A stretch of 61,377 bases of DNA, from NCBI GenBank assembly GCA_004124295.1, contig SCKI01000007.1:1-61377 (forward strand), given 5' to 3'. The translations under genes and the position numbers were made by a program. A model generated the notes under the pieces. The model saw only the letters and a list, made by a program, of their open reading frames with translations, was not told the origin of the DNA and ran no database searches. Shown piece by piece: positions 26,055 through 34,359 of the stretch. The stretch is from Fidelibacterota bacterium. Its GTDB lineage: Bacteria; Fidelibacterota; Marinisomatia; SCGC-AAA003-L08; TS1B11. Numbering within the stretch: position 1 is the stretch's first letter; every line of letters begins with the position of its first letter.

Positions 26055-26215
26055 CCTCGCCCACGAAGGTTTCAGATAGAGTGCAGGTGTCTGGCTTAGC
26101 CGGGCCGCCGGAGCGGGGGCATCACAGTTGCGGGGCAGCGCCTGAGTCTCACAGGCTTCCCTGAGTGCCGGTCAAAGAACGGTGGACGGCCATAATGCCG
26201 CCACCAACGTGGGAT
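26055..26215 (-). ncRNA. Cobalamin riboswitch
   Basis: The coding strand shows the conserved core in order: GGGAAGCCTGTGAGACTCAG, CGCTGCCCCGCAACTGTGAT (26121-26140) and the B12 box AAGCCAGACACCTGC (26083-26097). It lies upstream of btuB in the right direction. The outer limits are approximate. Confidence 0.9.
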
Positions 26216-26264
26216 CAGTTTACGCCAGCGGGCCGGAAACGTGCAAGGGGTTTGGGGGCTGGGG

Positions 26265-26334
26265 GGAAGAAGTGGCAGTGGCAGTGGCAGGAGCGGGGAG
26301 CGGTGAGGTTTCGAGTTTCGAGTTTCGAGTTTCG
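26265..26334 (+). repeat. Dispersed GGAAGAAGTGGCAG repeat and TTTCGAG microsatellite
   Basis: 26265-26292 is a third copy of the GGAAGAAGTGGCAGTGGCAG unit found in the ligase gene at 17977-18097. It is followed by three units of TTTCGAG (26309-26334). Both lie in the leader between preA and the riboswitch, where the btuB promoter should be. Confidence 0.7.
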
Positions 26335-26365
26335 GGGTCCCAATTTTCAATCTACAAGTTTCATT

Positions 26366-26445
26366 ACCCGGCATTCCCCCGCTCCTCAATTGTCAATACC
26401 CGGCAATTCTCCCTCTTCAATCGACAATACCCGGCATTTCCCGCT
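26366..26445 (+). repeat. Three copies of a TACCCGGCATTCCC-type unit
   Basis: TACCCGGCA followed by ATT/TTC and CCC occurs at 26366, 26397 and 26429, spaced about 31-32 bases, ending at the stop of preA. The spacers are partly alike (CAATTGTCAA, CAATCGACAA). It is too short and degenerate for a CRISPR array. Confidence 0.6.
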
Positions 26446-27782
26446 CACGCCAGCCCTCTCGCCACCCGCTGATTCCACGACTCCCGGCCGGGTGCGCCGG
26501 GCCGTTCCTCCATGGTGATGCAGTCGGGCACGGGGCAGACCAGTGCACACAGGTTGCAGCCGATGCACTCGTCCTCATCGACCGTGGGCACCATGGCCAG
26601 CAGGGCGTTGCCGTTGTGCCTGACCGGCGGCGGCACTTCGAGGCGCGGATTCATGCCGTGGTCCGATTCACCGTGGAAGGCCGCGCACGGTCCCTGGTGG
26701 GTGTGGATGCACTGGTGGGCGCCATCGAGGCAGGCGACGTAGCAGAGCTGGCAGCCGATGCAGGTGTCGGCGTCGATCTTCGCCACCACTTGGTAGTTCA
26801 GGTCGAGTTCGCCCCATTCCACGAAGCCGGGCAGCGCTTTGCCGATGAGATCGTTCACACTGGCCATGCCCTTCTCATCCAGATAGTTGTTCAGGCCGTC
26901 GATCATGTCCTCCACGATACGGTAGCCGTAGTGCATGACGGCCGTGCAGACCTGCAAGCTGGTGGAGCCCAGCGCCAGAAATTCCGCCGCATCCCGCCAG
27001 TCGGATATGCCGCCGATGCCGGAGATGGGGATGGGGATCCGGCTGTCCCGGGCCAGGGCCCCGACCATGTGCAGGGCAATCGGCTTGACCGCCGGGCCGC
27101 AGTAGCCGCCGTTGGTGCTCTCAGCGCGGACGCTGGGCAGGATGGCCAGGGTATCCAGATCGACGCCGATGAGGGACTTGATAGTATTGATGAGCGACAG
27201 TCCGTCGGCGCCGCCGGCCACCGCCGCCAGTCCGGGATCGAGGATGTCGCCCACATTCGGGGTCAGCTTGATGAGCACCGGCGTGTTGGCAAATTCCTTG
27301 GCCCAGGCAGTGATCTCCTCCAGCACCGCCGGCTCCTGGCCCACCGAACTGCCCATGCCCCGCTCGCACATGCCGTGGGGGCAGCCGAAGTTGAGCTCCA
27401 GGCCGTCAGCGCCGGCGTCCTCGGACCGCATGATGATGTCGCGCCAATCCTCCTTCGACTCCACCATCAGCGAGACGATGACGGCGTGGTTGGGGTAGCG
27501 CTTCTTGACCTCGTAGATTTCCTTGAAATTGACCTCCAGGGGCCGGTCGGTGATCAGCTCGATGTTGTTCAGGCCGACCATCCGGCTGCCGGCGTAGTCG
27601 ATGCTGCCCAGGCGGGAGGAGACGTTGACGATAGGTTCGCCGAGGGTCTTCCAGACCGCGCCGCCCCAACCGGCATCGAAGGCGCGCATCACCTGCTCGC
27701 CCGAATTGGCCGGCGGTCCCGAGGCCAGCCAGAACGGGTTCGGGCTGCGGATACCGCACATATCGATAGACAGGTCTGCCAT
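26445..27782 (-). CDS. preA: NAD-dependent dihydropyrimidine dehydrogenase subunit PreA
   Basis: A 445-residue protein: an FMN-binding dihydroorotate-dehydrogenase-like barrel (about residues 1-310) with FGCPHGMCERGMG around the active site, then two 4Fe-4S motifs (CIGCQLCYVAC and CIGCNLCALVCP). It reduces uracil and thymine to dihydropyrimidines with PreT. The ATG at 27782 follows AAGGGAGC; the longer frame to 27839 overlaps preT and is not used. It is the last gene of the nucleobase island. Confidence 0.93.
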   Translation of the reverse strand: MADLSIDMCGIRSPNPFWLASGPPANSGEQVMRAFDAGWGGAVWKTLGEPIVNVSSRLGSIDYAGSRMVGLNNIELITDRPLEVNFKEIYEVKKRYPNHAVIVSLMVESKEDWRDIIMRSEDAGADGLELNFGCPHGMCERGMGSSVGQEPAVLEEITAWAKEFANTPVLIKLTPNVGDILDPGLAAVAGGADGLSLINTIKSLIGVDLDTLAILPSVRAESTNGGYCGPAVKPIALHMVGALARDSRIPIPISGIGGISDWRDAAEFLALGSTSLQVCTAVMHYGYRIVEDMIDGLNNYLDEKGMASVNDLIGKALPGFVEWGELDLNYQVVAKIDADTCIGCQLCYVACLDGAHQCIHTHQGPCAAFHGESDHGMNPRLEVPPPVRHNGNALLAMVPTVDEDECIGCNLCALVCPVPDCITMEERPGAPGRESWNQRVARGLA

Positions 27783-27799
27783 AGGTTTGCTCCCTTCGG

Positions 27800-29146
27800 T
27801 TAGGCGGCGCCGGGATTCAGGCCCACTTCCAGGCCCCACCCCCGGAGCATGGCAAAGGCCGCTTCCCGGCCGTCTGCTGCGGCGTTCACCACCTCCTGGC
27901 CGCCGTTGATGCAGTCGCCGCCGGCATAAATCTGCGGGTGGCCGCTGCGCCGGGTGGCCTCATCCACGATGATCCGGCCCTGGCCGTCCCGCTCGACGCC
28001 CGGCGCCAGTGCGCCGTCAAATTTCTGCTGGCCGACGGCCTCCACCACCCAGTCACAGGCCAGCTCCACCGCTTCATTGTTGATCAGGTCCAGCACCTTC
28101 AGCCCGACCACCCGGCCATCGCTGCGCACGACTTCCAGGGGCCGGACCTGCTCGATAAGCTTCACGCCGTAGCGCCGGGCGCCCTCCAGCTCGTGGGCAT
28201 AGCCGGACATTTCCTCCTCGGTCCGGCGGTAGACCAGAGCGACATCCGGCAGGCCCAGCATGGCCAGCTCCCGGGCGATGTCGATGGCGGTGTTGCCGGC
28301 GCCGATCACCAGCGCGCTGCCCACATCGGCGGGTATCTCGAAACCGGGCTGGTTCTTGATGCGCCGGATCAGGTCGGTGGCGCCCCACACTCCGGGGCCG
28401 TCGCTGCCGGGGAGGTCCAGCGCGGTGTCGCCGCCCAGGCCGACGCCGATGAACAAAGCATCATGGTCTGCCAGCAGCTGCTCAATGGTGACATCCTGGC
28501 CCACCTCGACGCCGATTCTGATATCCACACCGTGGCCGATGATCCACTCGATTTCCAAGAGCGCGTCCCCGGACTGGAATTTGTAGGGGGCGATGCCGGT
28601 GGTGTTGAGGCCGCCGGGGAGCGGGTCGCGCTCATATATAATAGGTGTGACCCCCTCCAGGGCCAGGTGGGCGGCACAGACCAGGGAGGCGGGACCGGCG
28701 CCGATGAGGGCCACCTTTCTGCCGCAGTCCGGCTTGGGGGTGAACAGCCTGCGGCCGCTCGATTCCTCAGCCTCCAGGGCCGCCGAGACGGCATAGCGCT
28801 GGAGCCGGCCGATATGTATCGGCGTCTCGTTAAAGCCGTTATAGACACAGGCGCCCACGCAGAGCTCTTCCACCGGGCAGACCCGGGCCGTCGAGGCGCC
28901 GGCCATGTTGACGCGGAAGATGGTTTTGGCGCTGCCGCGGATGTTGCCGGTGGCGATTTTGCGGATGAATGCCGGTATGTCGATGCCGGTGGGGCAGGCC
29001 GTGATGCAGGGGGCGTCGTGGCAGTAGAGGCAGCGGTTGGCCTCGATGATCGCCTCCGAAGCGGTATAGAGCGGCTTGGCGTCGCTGAACTGCTGCTCCA
29101 GGCGGTTGTCGGCCAGGGCCGTGGCGCTGCTCTTACCGGCGTCCAT
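27800..29146 (-). CDS. preT: NAD-dependent dihydropyrimidine dehydrogenase subunit PreT
   Basis: A 448-residue GltD-like FAD/NADH oxidoreductase with N-terminal cysteines for iron-sulfur binding (CLYCHDAPCITACPTGID), an FAD site (GAGPASL) and an NAD site (GAGNTAID). It feeds electrons from NAD(P)H to PreA. Its start overlaps the stop of the aminotransferase gene (TGATG), and preA follows after 17 bases. Confidence 0.93.
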   Translation of the reverse strand: MDAGKSSATALADNRLEQQFSDAKPLYTASEAIIEANRCLYCHDAPCITACPTGIDIPAFIRKIATGNIRGSAKTIFRVNMAGASTARVCPVEELCVGACVYNGFNETPIHIGRLQRYAVSAALEAEESSGRRLFTPKPDCGRKVALIGAGPASLVCAAHLALEGVTPIIYERDPLPGGLNTTGIAPYKFQSGDALLEIEWIIGHGVDIRIGVEVGQDVTIEQLLADHDALFIGVGLGGDTALDLPGSDGPGVWGATDLIRRIKNQPGFEIPADVGSALVIGAGNTAIDIARELAMLGLPDVALVYRRTEEEMSGYAHELEGARRYGVKLIEQVRPLEVVRSDGRVVGLKVLDLINNEAVELACDWVVEAVGQQKFDGALAPGVERDGQGRIIVDEATRRSGHPQIYAGGDCINGGQEVVNAAADGREAAFAMLRGWGLEVGLNPGAA

Positions 29147-30492
29147 CAGGCCCCGTGCAGTGCTGCGAAAGAGTCATCCAGTATGCCGATGGCCTCCTCC
29201 ACTTCATTCTTGGTGATGACCAGCGGGGGGGCGATGCGGATGGCATTGCCGTACAGTCCGCCCCGGCCGATGAGCAGCCCCCTCTGGCGGGTCTCCTCCA
29301 GCAGCTGGGCCGTGGCCTCGGGGTTAGGGGTCCGGTCGCCGGCGGTTTCGTCCAGCACCAGCTCCAGCGCCTGCATCAGGCCCATGCCGCGGACCTCGCC
29401 GATGACACGGGGATACTTGGCCTGCAGATCTTCCAGCCCCTGGCGCAGGATGGCCCCCATTTTGGCCGAGTTTTCCACCAGATTGTCCCGCTCGATGATG
29501 TTGATAGTGGCATTGGCCGAAGCACAACTGACCGGATTGCCGCCGAAGGTGGAGATGGTGTTTTTGGTGAGGGAAGCGGCGATGGGTTCGGTGGTGACAA
29601 TGGCCCCCAGGGGCAGGCCGTTGGCGATCCCCTTGGCCATGGTCATCATCTCCGGCTCCACGCCGTACTGCTCGATGCCCCACATCTTGCCGGTGCGGCC
29701 GAAGCCGGTCTGCACCTCATCGGAGATCATCACCCCGCCGTGGCTGCGGACGATCTCGGCGACGATCTTGAAATATTCCAGCGGTGGCGTGATGAACCCG
29801 CCGACCCCCTGGATCGGCTCCACGATCATGGCCGAAACCTTGCCGGTGGTGGTGGTCTGGATCAGTTCCTCCACATCCTCGGCGCAGGCGACGCCGCAGT
29901 CGGGATAGGTGAGTTTGAGCGGGCAGCGGTAGCAGTAAGGGGCCAGGGCGTGTTTCACGCCGGGCACCAGCGTTGGCAGGGCTCGCCAACTGGCGTGGCC
30001 AGTAACCGACTGGGCCAGCAGGGAGCGGCCCGCATAGGCGTGGCGCAAGGCGATGAACTCGGAGTAACCCGTATAGGTCTGGGCCAGCATGAGGGCCGTT
30101 TCGTCGGCCTCGGTGCCGGAGGCGGTGAAGAAAACCTTCTCCAGGCCGGGGTGGGTCATGTTCACCAGCCGCTCGGCCAGCTCCACCATGGGCAGGGTGG
30201 GGTAGAGGGTCGACATATGGCTGAGACGGCCGATCTGGGCGGTGATGGCCTCGTTCACCTCCTCGTTGACATGTCCCACGGAGATGGTGAGGATGCCGCC
30301 GAAGAAATCGAGGTATTTTTTGCCCTCGGCGTCAGTGACGCGGGTGCCCTTGCCCTCCACGGCCACCAGGGCCTCCTTGTATAAGGTCTTCACCGCCGGG
30401 AACATGTAGGTGTCGTGCTTGCGGCGCACTTCGGCGCTGGACATGGTTTTCATAGGCTTCACCTTGTTGACGTTGTCGCCGGCATCACTCAT
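29146..30492 (-). CDS. Class III aminotransferase, probably beta-alanine/3-aminoisobutyrate
   Basis: A 448-residue PLP enzyme of the 4-aminobutyrate/AGXT2 group. The cofactor lysine is in MTMAKGIANGLPLGA, and GTEADETA and DEVQTGFGRTG are typical. In this operon it should transaminate beta-alanine or 3-aminoisobutyrate, the products of reductive pyrimidine breakdown, to the semialdehydes used by the dehydrogenase at 34360. The amino donor specificity is inferred. A cysteine-rich insert (CYRCPLKLTYPDCGVAC) is notable and is seen in some AGXT2-like enzymes. Confidence 0.85.
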   Translation of the reverse strand: MSDAGDNVNKVKPMKTMSSAEVRRKHDTYMFPAVKTLYKEALVAVEGKGTRVTDAEGKKYLDFFGGILTISVGHVNEEVNEAITAQIGRLSHMSTLYPTLPMVELAERLVNMTHPGLEKVFFTASGTEADETALMLAQTYTGYSEFIALRHAYAGRSLLAQSVTGHASWRALPTLVPGVKHALAPYCYRCPLKLTYPDCGVACAEDVEELIQTTTTGKVSAMIVEPIQGVGGFITPPLEYFKIVAEIVRSHGGVMISDEVQTGFGRTGKMWGIEQYGVEPEMMTMAKGIANGLPLGAIVTTEPIAASLTKNTISTFGGNPVSCASANATINIIERDNLVENSAKMGAILRQGLEDLQAKYPRVIGEVRGMGLMQALELVLDETAGDRTPNPEATAQLLEETRQRGLLIGRGGLYGNAIRIAPPLVITKNEVEEAIGILDDSFAALHGA

Positions 30493-30498
30493 GAGATA

Positions 30499-31365
30499 TC
30501 ATGGGGCCGTCAGGGCGTCGTATGATTCGGGGCGGCGGTCCCGGAAAAATTGCCAGGTGGAGCGGACCTCGCCGATCATGTCGAGGTCGAACTCGGCCAC
30601 CAGCAGTTCGTCCTGGTCCTCGGAGGCCTGGGTGAATATCTGCCCCCGGGGGTCCACGAAGTAGGAGCTGCCGTAAAACGTGCCCAGTTTCCACGGTTCC
30701 TCGGCGCCGACCCGGTTGATGCAGCCCATAAAGTAGCCGTTGGCCACGGCGTGGGCCGGTTGCTCCAGCTTCCACAGGTACTGCGACAGTCCGGCCACGG
30801 TGGCCGAGGGGTTGTAGACGATCTCCGCGCCGGCCAGGCCCAGCGCCCGGGCCCCTTCGGGGAAATGGCGGTCGTAGCAGATGTAGAGGCCGATTTTGGC
30901 GTAGCGGGTCTCGAACACCGGGTAGCCCAGGTTGCCGGGGCGGAAGAAGAACTTCTCCCAGAAGCCGGAGGTGTGGGGGATGTGGTTCTTGCGGTACTTG
31001 CCCAGGTAACTCCCGTCGGCATCAATGACCGCCGCCGTGTTGTACAGTAGGCCGGGCTGCTCCTGCTCGTAGACCGGGACGATCATCACCATGTTGTACT
31101 TCTTGGCATACGCGGCCATCCGCTCCACGGTGGGGCCGGGCACCGCCTCGGCGGCGGCGTACCACTTCTCGTCCTGGCCGGGACAGAAGTAGGGGGTGCT
31201 GAAGATTTCCTGGAGGCAGAGAATCTGCACACCCTGCTGCCCCGCATCTTCGATGTAGGGGATGTGCTTCTGGATCATGGCCTCCTTGATCTCATCAATG
31301 GTCCCTTCGCCTTCGGTCTTGGCGAGGCTCATCTGGATCAGGCCCGATTTAATCATTCTGGGCAT
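30499..31365 (-). CDS. Beta-ureidopropionase (nitrilase superfamily)
   Basis: A 288-residue C-N hydrolase with the catalytic set Glu53 (LCLQEIF), Lys126 (KYRKNHIP) and Cys163 (YICYDRHFPE). It hydrolyses N-carbamoyl-beta-alanine or N-carbamoyl-3-aminoisobutyrate, the step after dihydropyrimidinase, whose gene is just upstream. N-carbamoylputrescine amidases look alike, but the neighbours decide the call. Confidence 0.88.
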   Translation of the reverse strand: MPRMIKSGLIQMSLAKTEGEGTIDEIKEAMIQKHIPYIEDAGQQGVQILCLQEIFSTPYFCPGQDEKWYAAAEAVPGPTVERMAAYAKKYNMVMIVPVYEQEQPGLLYNTAAVIDADGSYLGKYRKNHIPHTSGFWEKFFFRPGNLGYPVFETRYAKIGLYICYDRHFPEGARALGLAGAEIVYNPSATVAGLSQYLWKLEQPAHAVANGYFMGCINRVGAEEPWKLGTFYGSSYFVDPRGQIFTQASEDQDELLVAEFDLDMIGEVRSTWQFFRDRRPESYDALTAP

Positions 31366-31380
31366 CGCGCAACTCCTTGG

Positions 31381-32769
31381 TTAGCCTGAATAATAGCCCC
31401 GTTTCAGATACTGTCCGTCACCTTTGCGGCCGACGTACTTGCAGTCCTCAATGATCACCTTGCCCCGGGAGATCACCGTTTCGGACAGGCCGGTGATCTC
31501 GAACCCCTCGTAGGCGTTGTAATCGACGTTCATGTTGTGGGTGACCGGGTTGTTGACGCTGATGGTCTCCTTGCGGCCAGGGTTGAACAGCACCAGGTCG
31601 GCGTCGCTGCCCACGGCCACCGTGCCCTTTTTGGGGAACAGCCCGAACATCTTGGCCGCCGAGGTGGAGGTGAGATCGACGAACTCGTTCAGGTTGATGT
31701 GGCCCGGCAGCACCCCGCCGTTGAAGACCAGGCTGAGGCGGTTCTCCACCCCCGGTCCGCCGTTGGGTATTTTGCTGAAGTCGTCGATGCCGAGCTCCTT
31801 CTGGTCCTTGTAACAGAAGGGGCAGTGGTCGGTGGAGATGGAGCGCAGGTCGCCGAATTTGAGGCCCCGCCAGAGTGCGTCCTGGTTCCACTTCTCCCGC
31901 AGCGGTGGGGTCATGACATACTTGGCCCCCTCGAAGCCCTCCTGCTCGTAGTAGGAGTGGTCCAGGAACAGGTACTGCGGACAGGTCTCGGCGAAGACAT
32001 GCACCCCCCGGTTCCGGGCCAGCACCACCTGCTCCAGGGCGTCGGCGGAGGAGAGATGCACGATGTAGACCGGCACACCGGCCACCTCGGCGATGGCAAT
32101 GGAGCGGTGGACCCCTTCGGCCTCCATGCGGGTCGGGCGGGAGAGGGCGTGATACTTGGGCGCTGTGTGGCCCTCCTTCAGCATCTGCTTCACGATCTCG
32201 TCAATGACGATGCCGTTCTCGGCGTGCATGCAGATGACGGTGCCGTCATCGCCGGCCTTGCGCATTACCCGGTAGATGGTGCCGTCGTCCACATAGAGGA
32301 TGCCGGGGTAGGCCATGAACAGCTTGTAGCTGGTCACCCCCTCGTCCGCCAACTGGCGCATTTCCGGCAGCCGGCCGTCGTCCATGTCGGTGAGGATCAT
32401 GTGGAAGCCGTAGTCGATGGCGGTCTTGCCCTCGGCCTTCTGGTGCCAGGTATCCAGGGCCGCAATGCTGGATTGCCCCTTGGTCTGGATGGCGAAGTCG
32501 ATGAGGGTGGTGGTGCCGCCGTGGGCCGCGGCCCGGGTGCCGGTCTCGAAATCGTCAGCCGATACGGTGCCGCCAAACGGCATATCGATGTGCGTATGGG
32601 GATCGATGCCGCCGGGGATCAGGTAGCGGCCGGTGGCATCCAGGGTCCGGTCGGCCTGCATGTCAAGGCTCTCACCGATGACCGACACCGTCTCGTCGTC
32701 TATATATATGTCGGCCTTGTAGTCGTCCACGGCGGTGATGATGCGGCCATTTTTGATCAGCAGTGACAT
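31381..32769 (-). CDS. hydA: Dihydropyrimidinase (D-hydantoinase)
   Basis: A 462-residue cyclic amidohydrolase. Metal ligands are visible: His58 and His60 (DPHTHID), the carboxylated Lys149 (TSYKLFMAYP), then histidines in CMHAENG and IVHLSSADA, and the aspartate in STDHCPF. It opens dihydrouracil and dihydrothymine. It lies between the NCS1 transporter and beta-ureidopropionase genes. Confidence 0.93.
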   Translation of the reverse strand: MSLLIKNGRIITAVDDYKADIYIDDETVSVIGESLDMQADRTLDATGRYLIPGGIDPHTHIDMPFGGTVSADDFETGTRAAAHGGTTTLIDFAIQTKGQSSIAALDTWHQKAEGKTAIDYGFHMILTDMDDGRLPEMRQLADEGVTSYKLFMAYPGILYVDDGTIYRVMRKAGDDGTVICMHAENGIVIDEIVKQMLKEGHTAPKYHALSRPTRMEAEGVHRSIAIAEVAGVPVYIVHLSSADALEQVVLARNRGVHVFAETCPQYLFLDHSYYEQEGFEGAKYVMTPPLREKWNQDALWRGLKFGDLRSISTDHCPFCYKDQKELGIDDFSKIPNGGPGVENRLSLVFNGGVLPGHINLNEFVDLTSTSAAKMFGLFPKKGTVAVGSDADLVLFNPGRKETISVNNPVTHNMNVDYNAYEGFEITGLSETVISRGKVIIEDCKYVGRKGDGQYLKRGYYSG

Positions 32770-32777
32770 AAGCGGTC

Positions 32778-34292
32778 CTATTCTGTGTCCGTAACAGTGG
32801 CTGGAAGGTAGGCAGACCGGCTGAGGCTGTAGTAAATCGACCCGGCAATCAGCAATCCGATGAACCAGGCGTAATCATACAGGGCGACAAAAAAGTGTGG
32901 CACAGTGATGGCCCCTGCTGATGCCTGAGACAGGAATCCGGGAATGTTGACCACAATGCCGGCGCCGATAGCCCAGATGGCTTTCCAGTTGATGCCCGAG
33001 CTGCCGTAGGCGTAGGCGCCGTCGCTGCGGTAGAGGTCCTCGAGACTCAAACGCATCTTGCGCAGGATGAAATAATCGGTCAGCATGACGCCGGTGATGG
33101 CCCCCAGCAAGGCGCTGTAGCCGATCAGCCAGGTGAAAATATACTGGTTAAAATCGCTGAGCAGTTTCCACGGAAAGATAAGGATGCCGATGACGCCGGT
33201 GATGATGCCGCCCATCTTGAAGGAGATTTTCTTGGGGGCAAGGTTCGAGAAATCGTTGGCCGGGGAGACAACATTTGCGGCAATATTGGTCGACAGGGTG
33301 GCCACGGTCAGGGCTACGAGAGACAGGGCAATCACCGTTTTGCTGTCAAACCGGCTCAGCAGAGCGATAGGGTCCCAGATGGCCTCGCCGTAAATGATGA
33401 CAGTCGCGCCGGTAACGGTGATGCCGATAAAGGAGAACAGCAGCATGGTGGTGGGCAGGCCGATCAGTTGGCCCAGCATCTGGTCCTTCTGCGATTTCGC
33501 GTAGCGTGTGAAATCGGGAATGTTCAGCGAGAGGGTGGCCCAGAAACCGACCATGGCCGTGAGGCTGGGCCAGAACAGGGGCCAGAATTTGAAGTCAGCG
33601 GCGCTGCTGCCCCGAATCTGCTCAACGGTCGCATCCGACAGGATGACGGCCAGGCCGCCCGCCGCATTGACGGCCCAGACCAGCAGGCCGAGCCCCATCA
33701 GCAGCAGGAAAGGGGCGGCGATGGTCTCCAGCCATTTGATGCTTTCGATACCGGCCAGGATCACCCCGATGTTGATGCACCAGAACAGCATGAAACTGGC
33801 AAACTGCCCCAGGGAGAGGCCCAGGATCGGGAGCATATCGTCAGGGCCGGCCGGGGTAAAGCCGAATATGATCGACAGCATGAGGTAAATAGCGGAGCCG
33901 CCGATCCAGGTTTGTATGCCGAACCAGCCACAGGCGACCAGGGCCCGCATCAGGGCCGGAATGTTGGCGCCTACCGTCCCGAAGGAGGCCCTGAGCAACA
34001 CCGGAAACGGCACACCGTAGCGGGTCCCGGCGTGGCCGTTCAGCATCATCGGCACAAGCACAATCAAGTTGCCCAGAGTGATGGTGAACAGGGCCTGGAG
34101 CCAGTTCATCCCGGCGGATATCAGCCCGGCCGCCAGCATATAGGTGGGAATGTTGACCGCCATCCCGATCCACAGGGCGCTGATGTTCCACATGCTCCAG
34201 GTGCGGCCCGCAGCCGGGACCGGCGCCAGGTCGTCGCTGTAGAGGGGCGAGCCGCTCAGGTCGGCGGTCAGTTCTACGATCTGATCGTGCAT
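32778..34292 (-). CDS. NCS1-family nucleobase/ureide transporter
   Basis: A 504-residue membrane protein with about twelve hydrophobic segments and family features such as WIGMAVNIPTY near the first segment and GVPFPVLLRASFG. NCS1 permeases import uracil, cytosine, allantoin, hydantoins or purines with a cation. Placement next to dihydropyrimidinase suggests uracil or a related pyrimidine; allantoin is also possible given the purine genes. Confidence 0.9.
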   Translation of the reverse strand: MHDQIVELTADLSGSPLYSDDLAPVPAAGRTWSMWNISALWIGMAVNIPTYMLAAGLISAGMNWLQALFTITLGNLIVLVPMMLNGHAGTRYGVPFPVLLRASFGTVGANIPALMRALVACGWFGIQTWIGGSAIYLMLSIIFGFTPAGPDDMLPILGLSLGQFASFMLFWCINIGVILAGIESIKWLETIAAPFLLLMGLGLLVWAVNAAGGLAVILSDATVEQIRGSSAADFKFWPLFWPSLTAMVGFWATLSLNIPDFTRYAKSQKDQMLGQLIGLPTTMLLFSFIGITVTGATVIIYGEAIWDPIALLSRFDSKTVIALSLVALTVATLSTNIAANVVSPANDFSNLAPKKISFKMGGIITGVIGILIFPWKLLSDFNQYIFTWLIGYSALLGAITGVMLTDYFILRKMRLSLEDLYRSDGAYAYGSSGINWKAIWAIGAGIVVNIPGFLSQASAGAITVPHFFVALYDYAWFIGLLIAGSIYYSLSRSAYLPATVTDTE

Positions 34293-34359
34293 GGTTCCCC
34301 GGTTATTCGGGCTACCTCGGCTGCCGGTGGAGGGGGCATAACTGCTGGCCTCCGGCCGC

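Noticed and set aside
26366..26445. A short CRISPR-like array
   Set aside because: Only three imperfect units of about 14 bases with similar spacers, and no cas genes.
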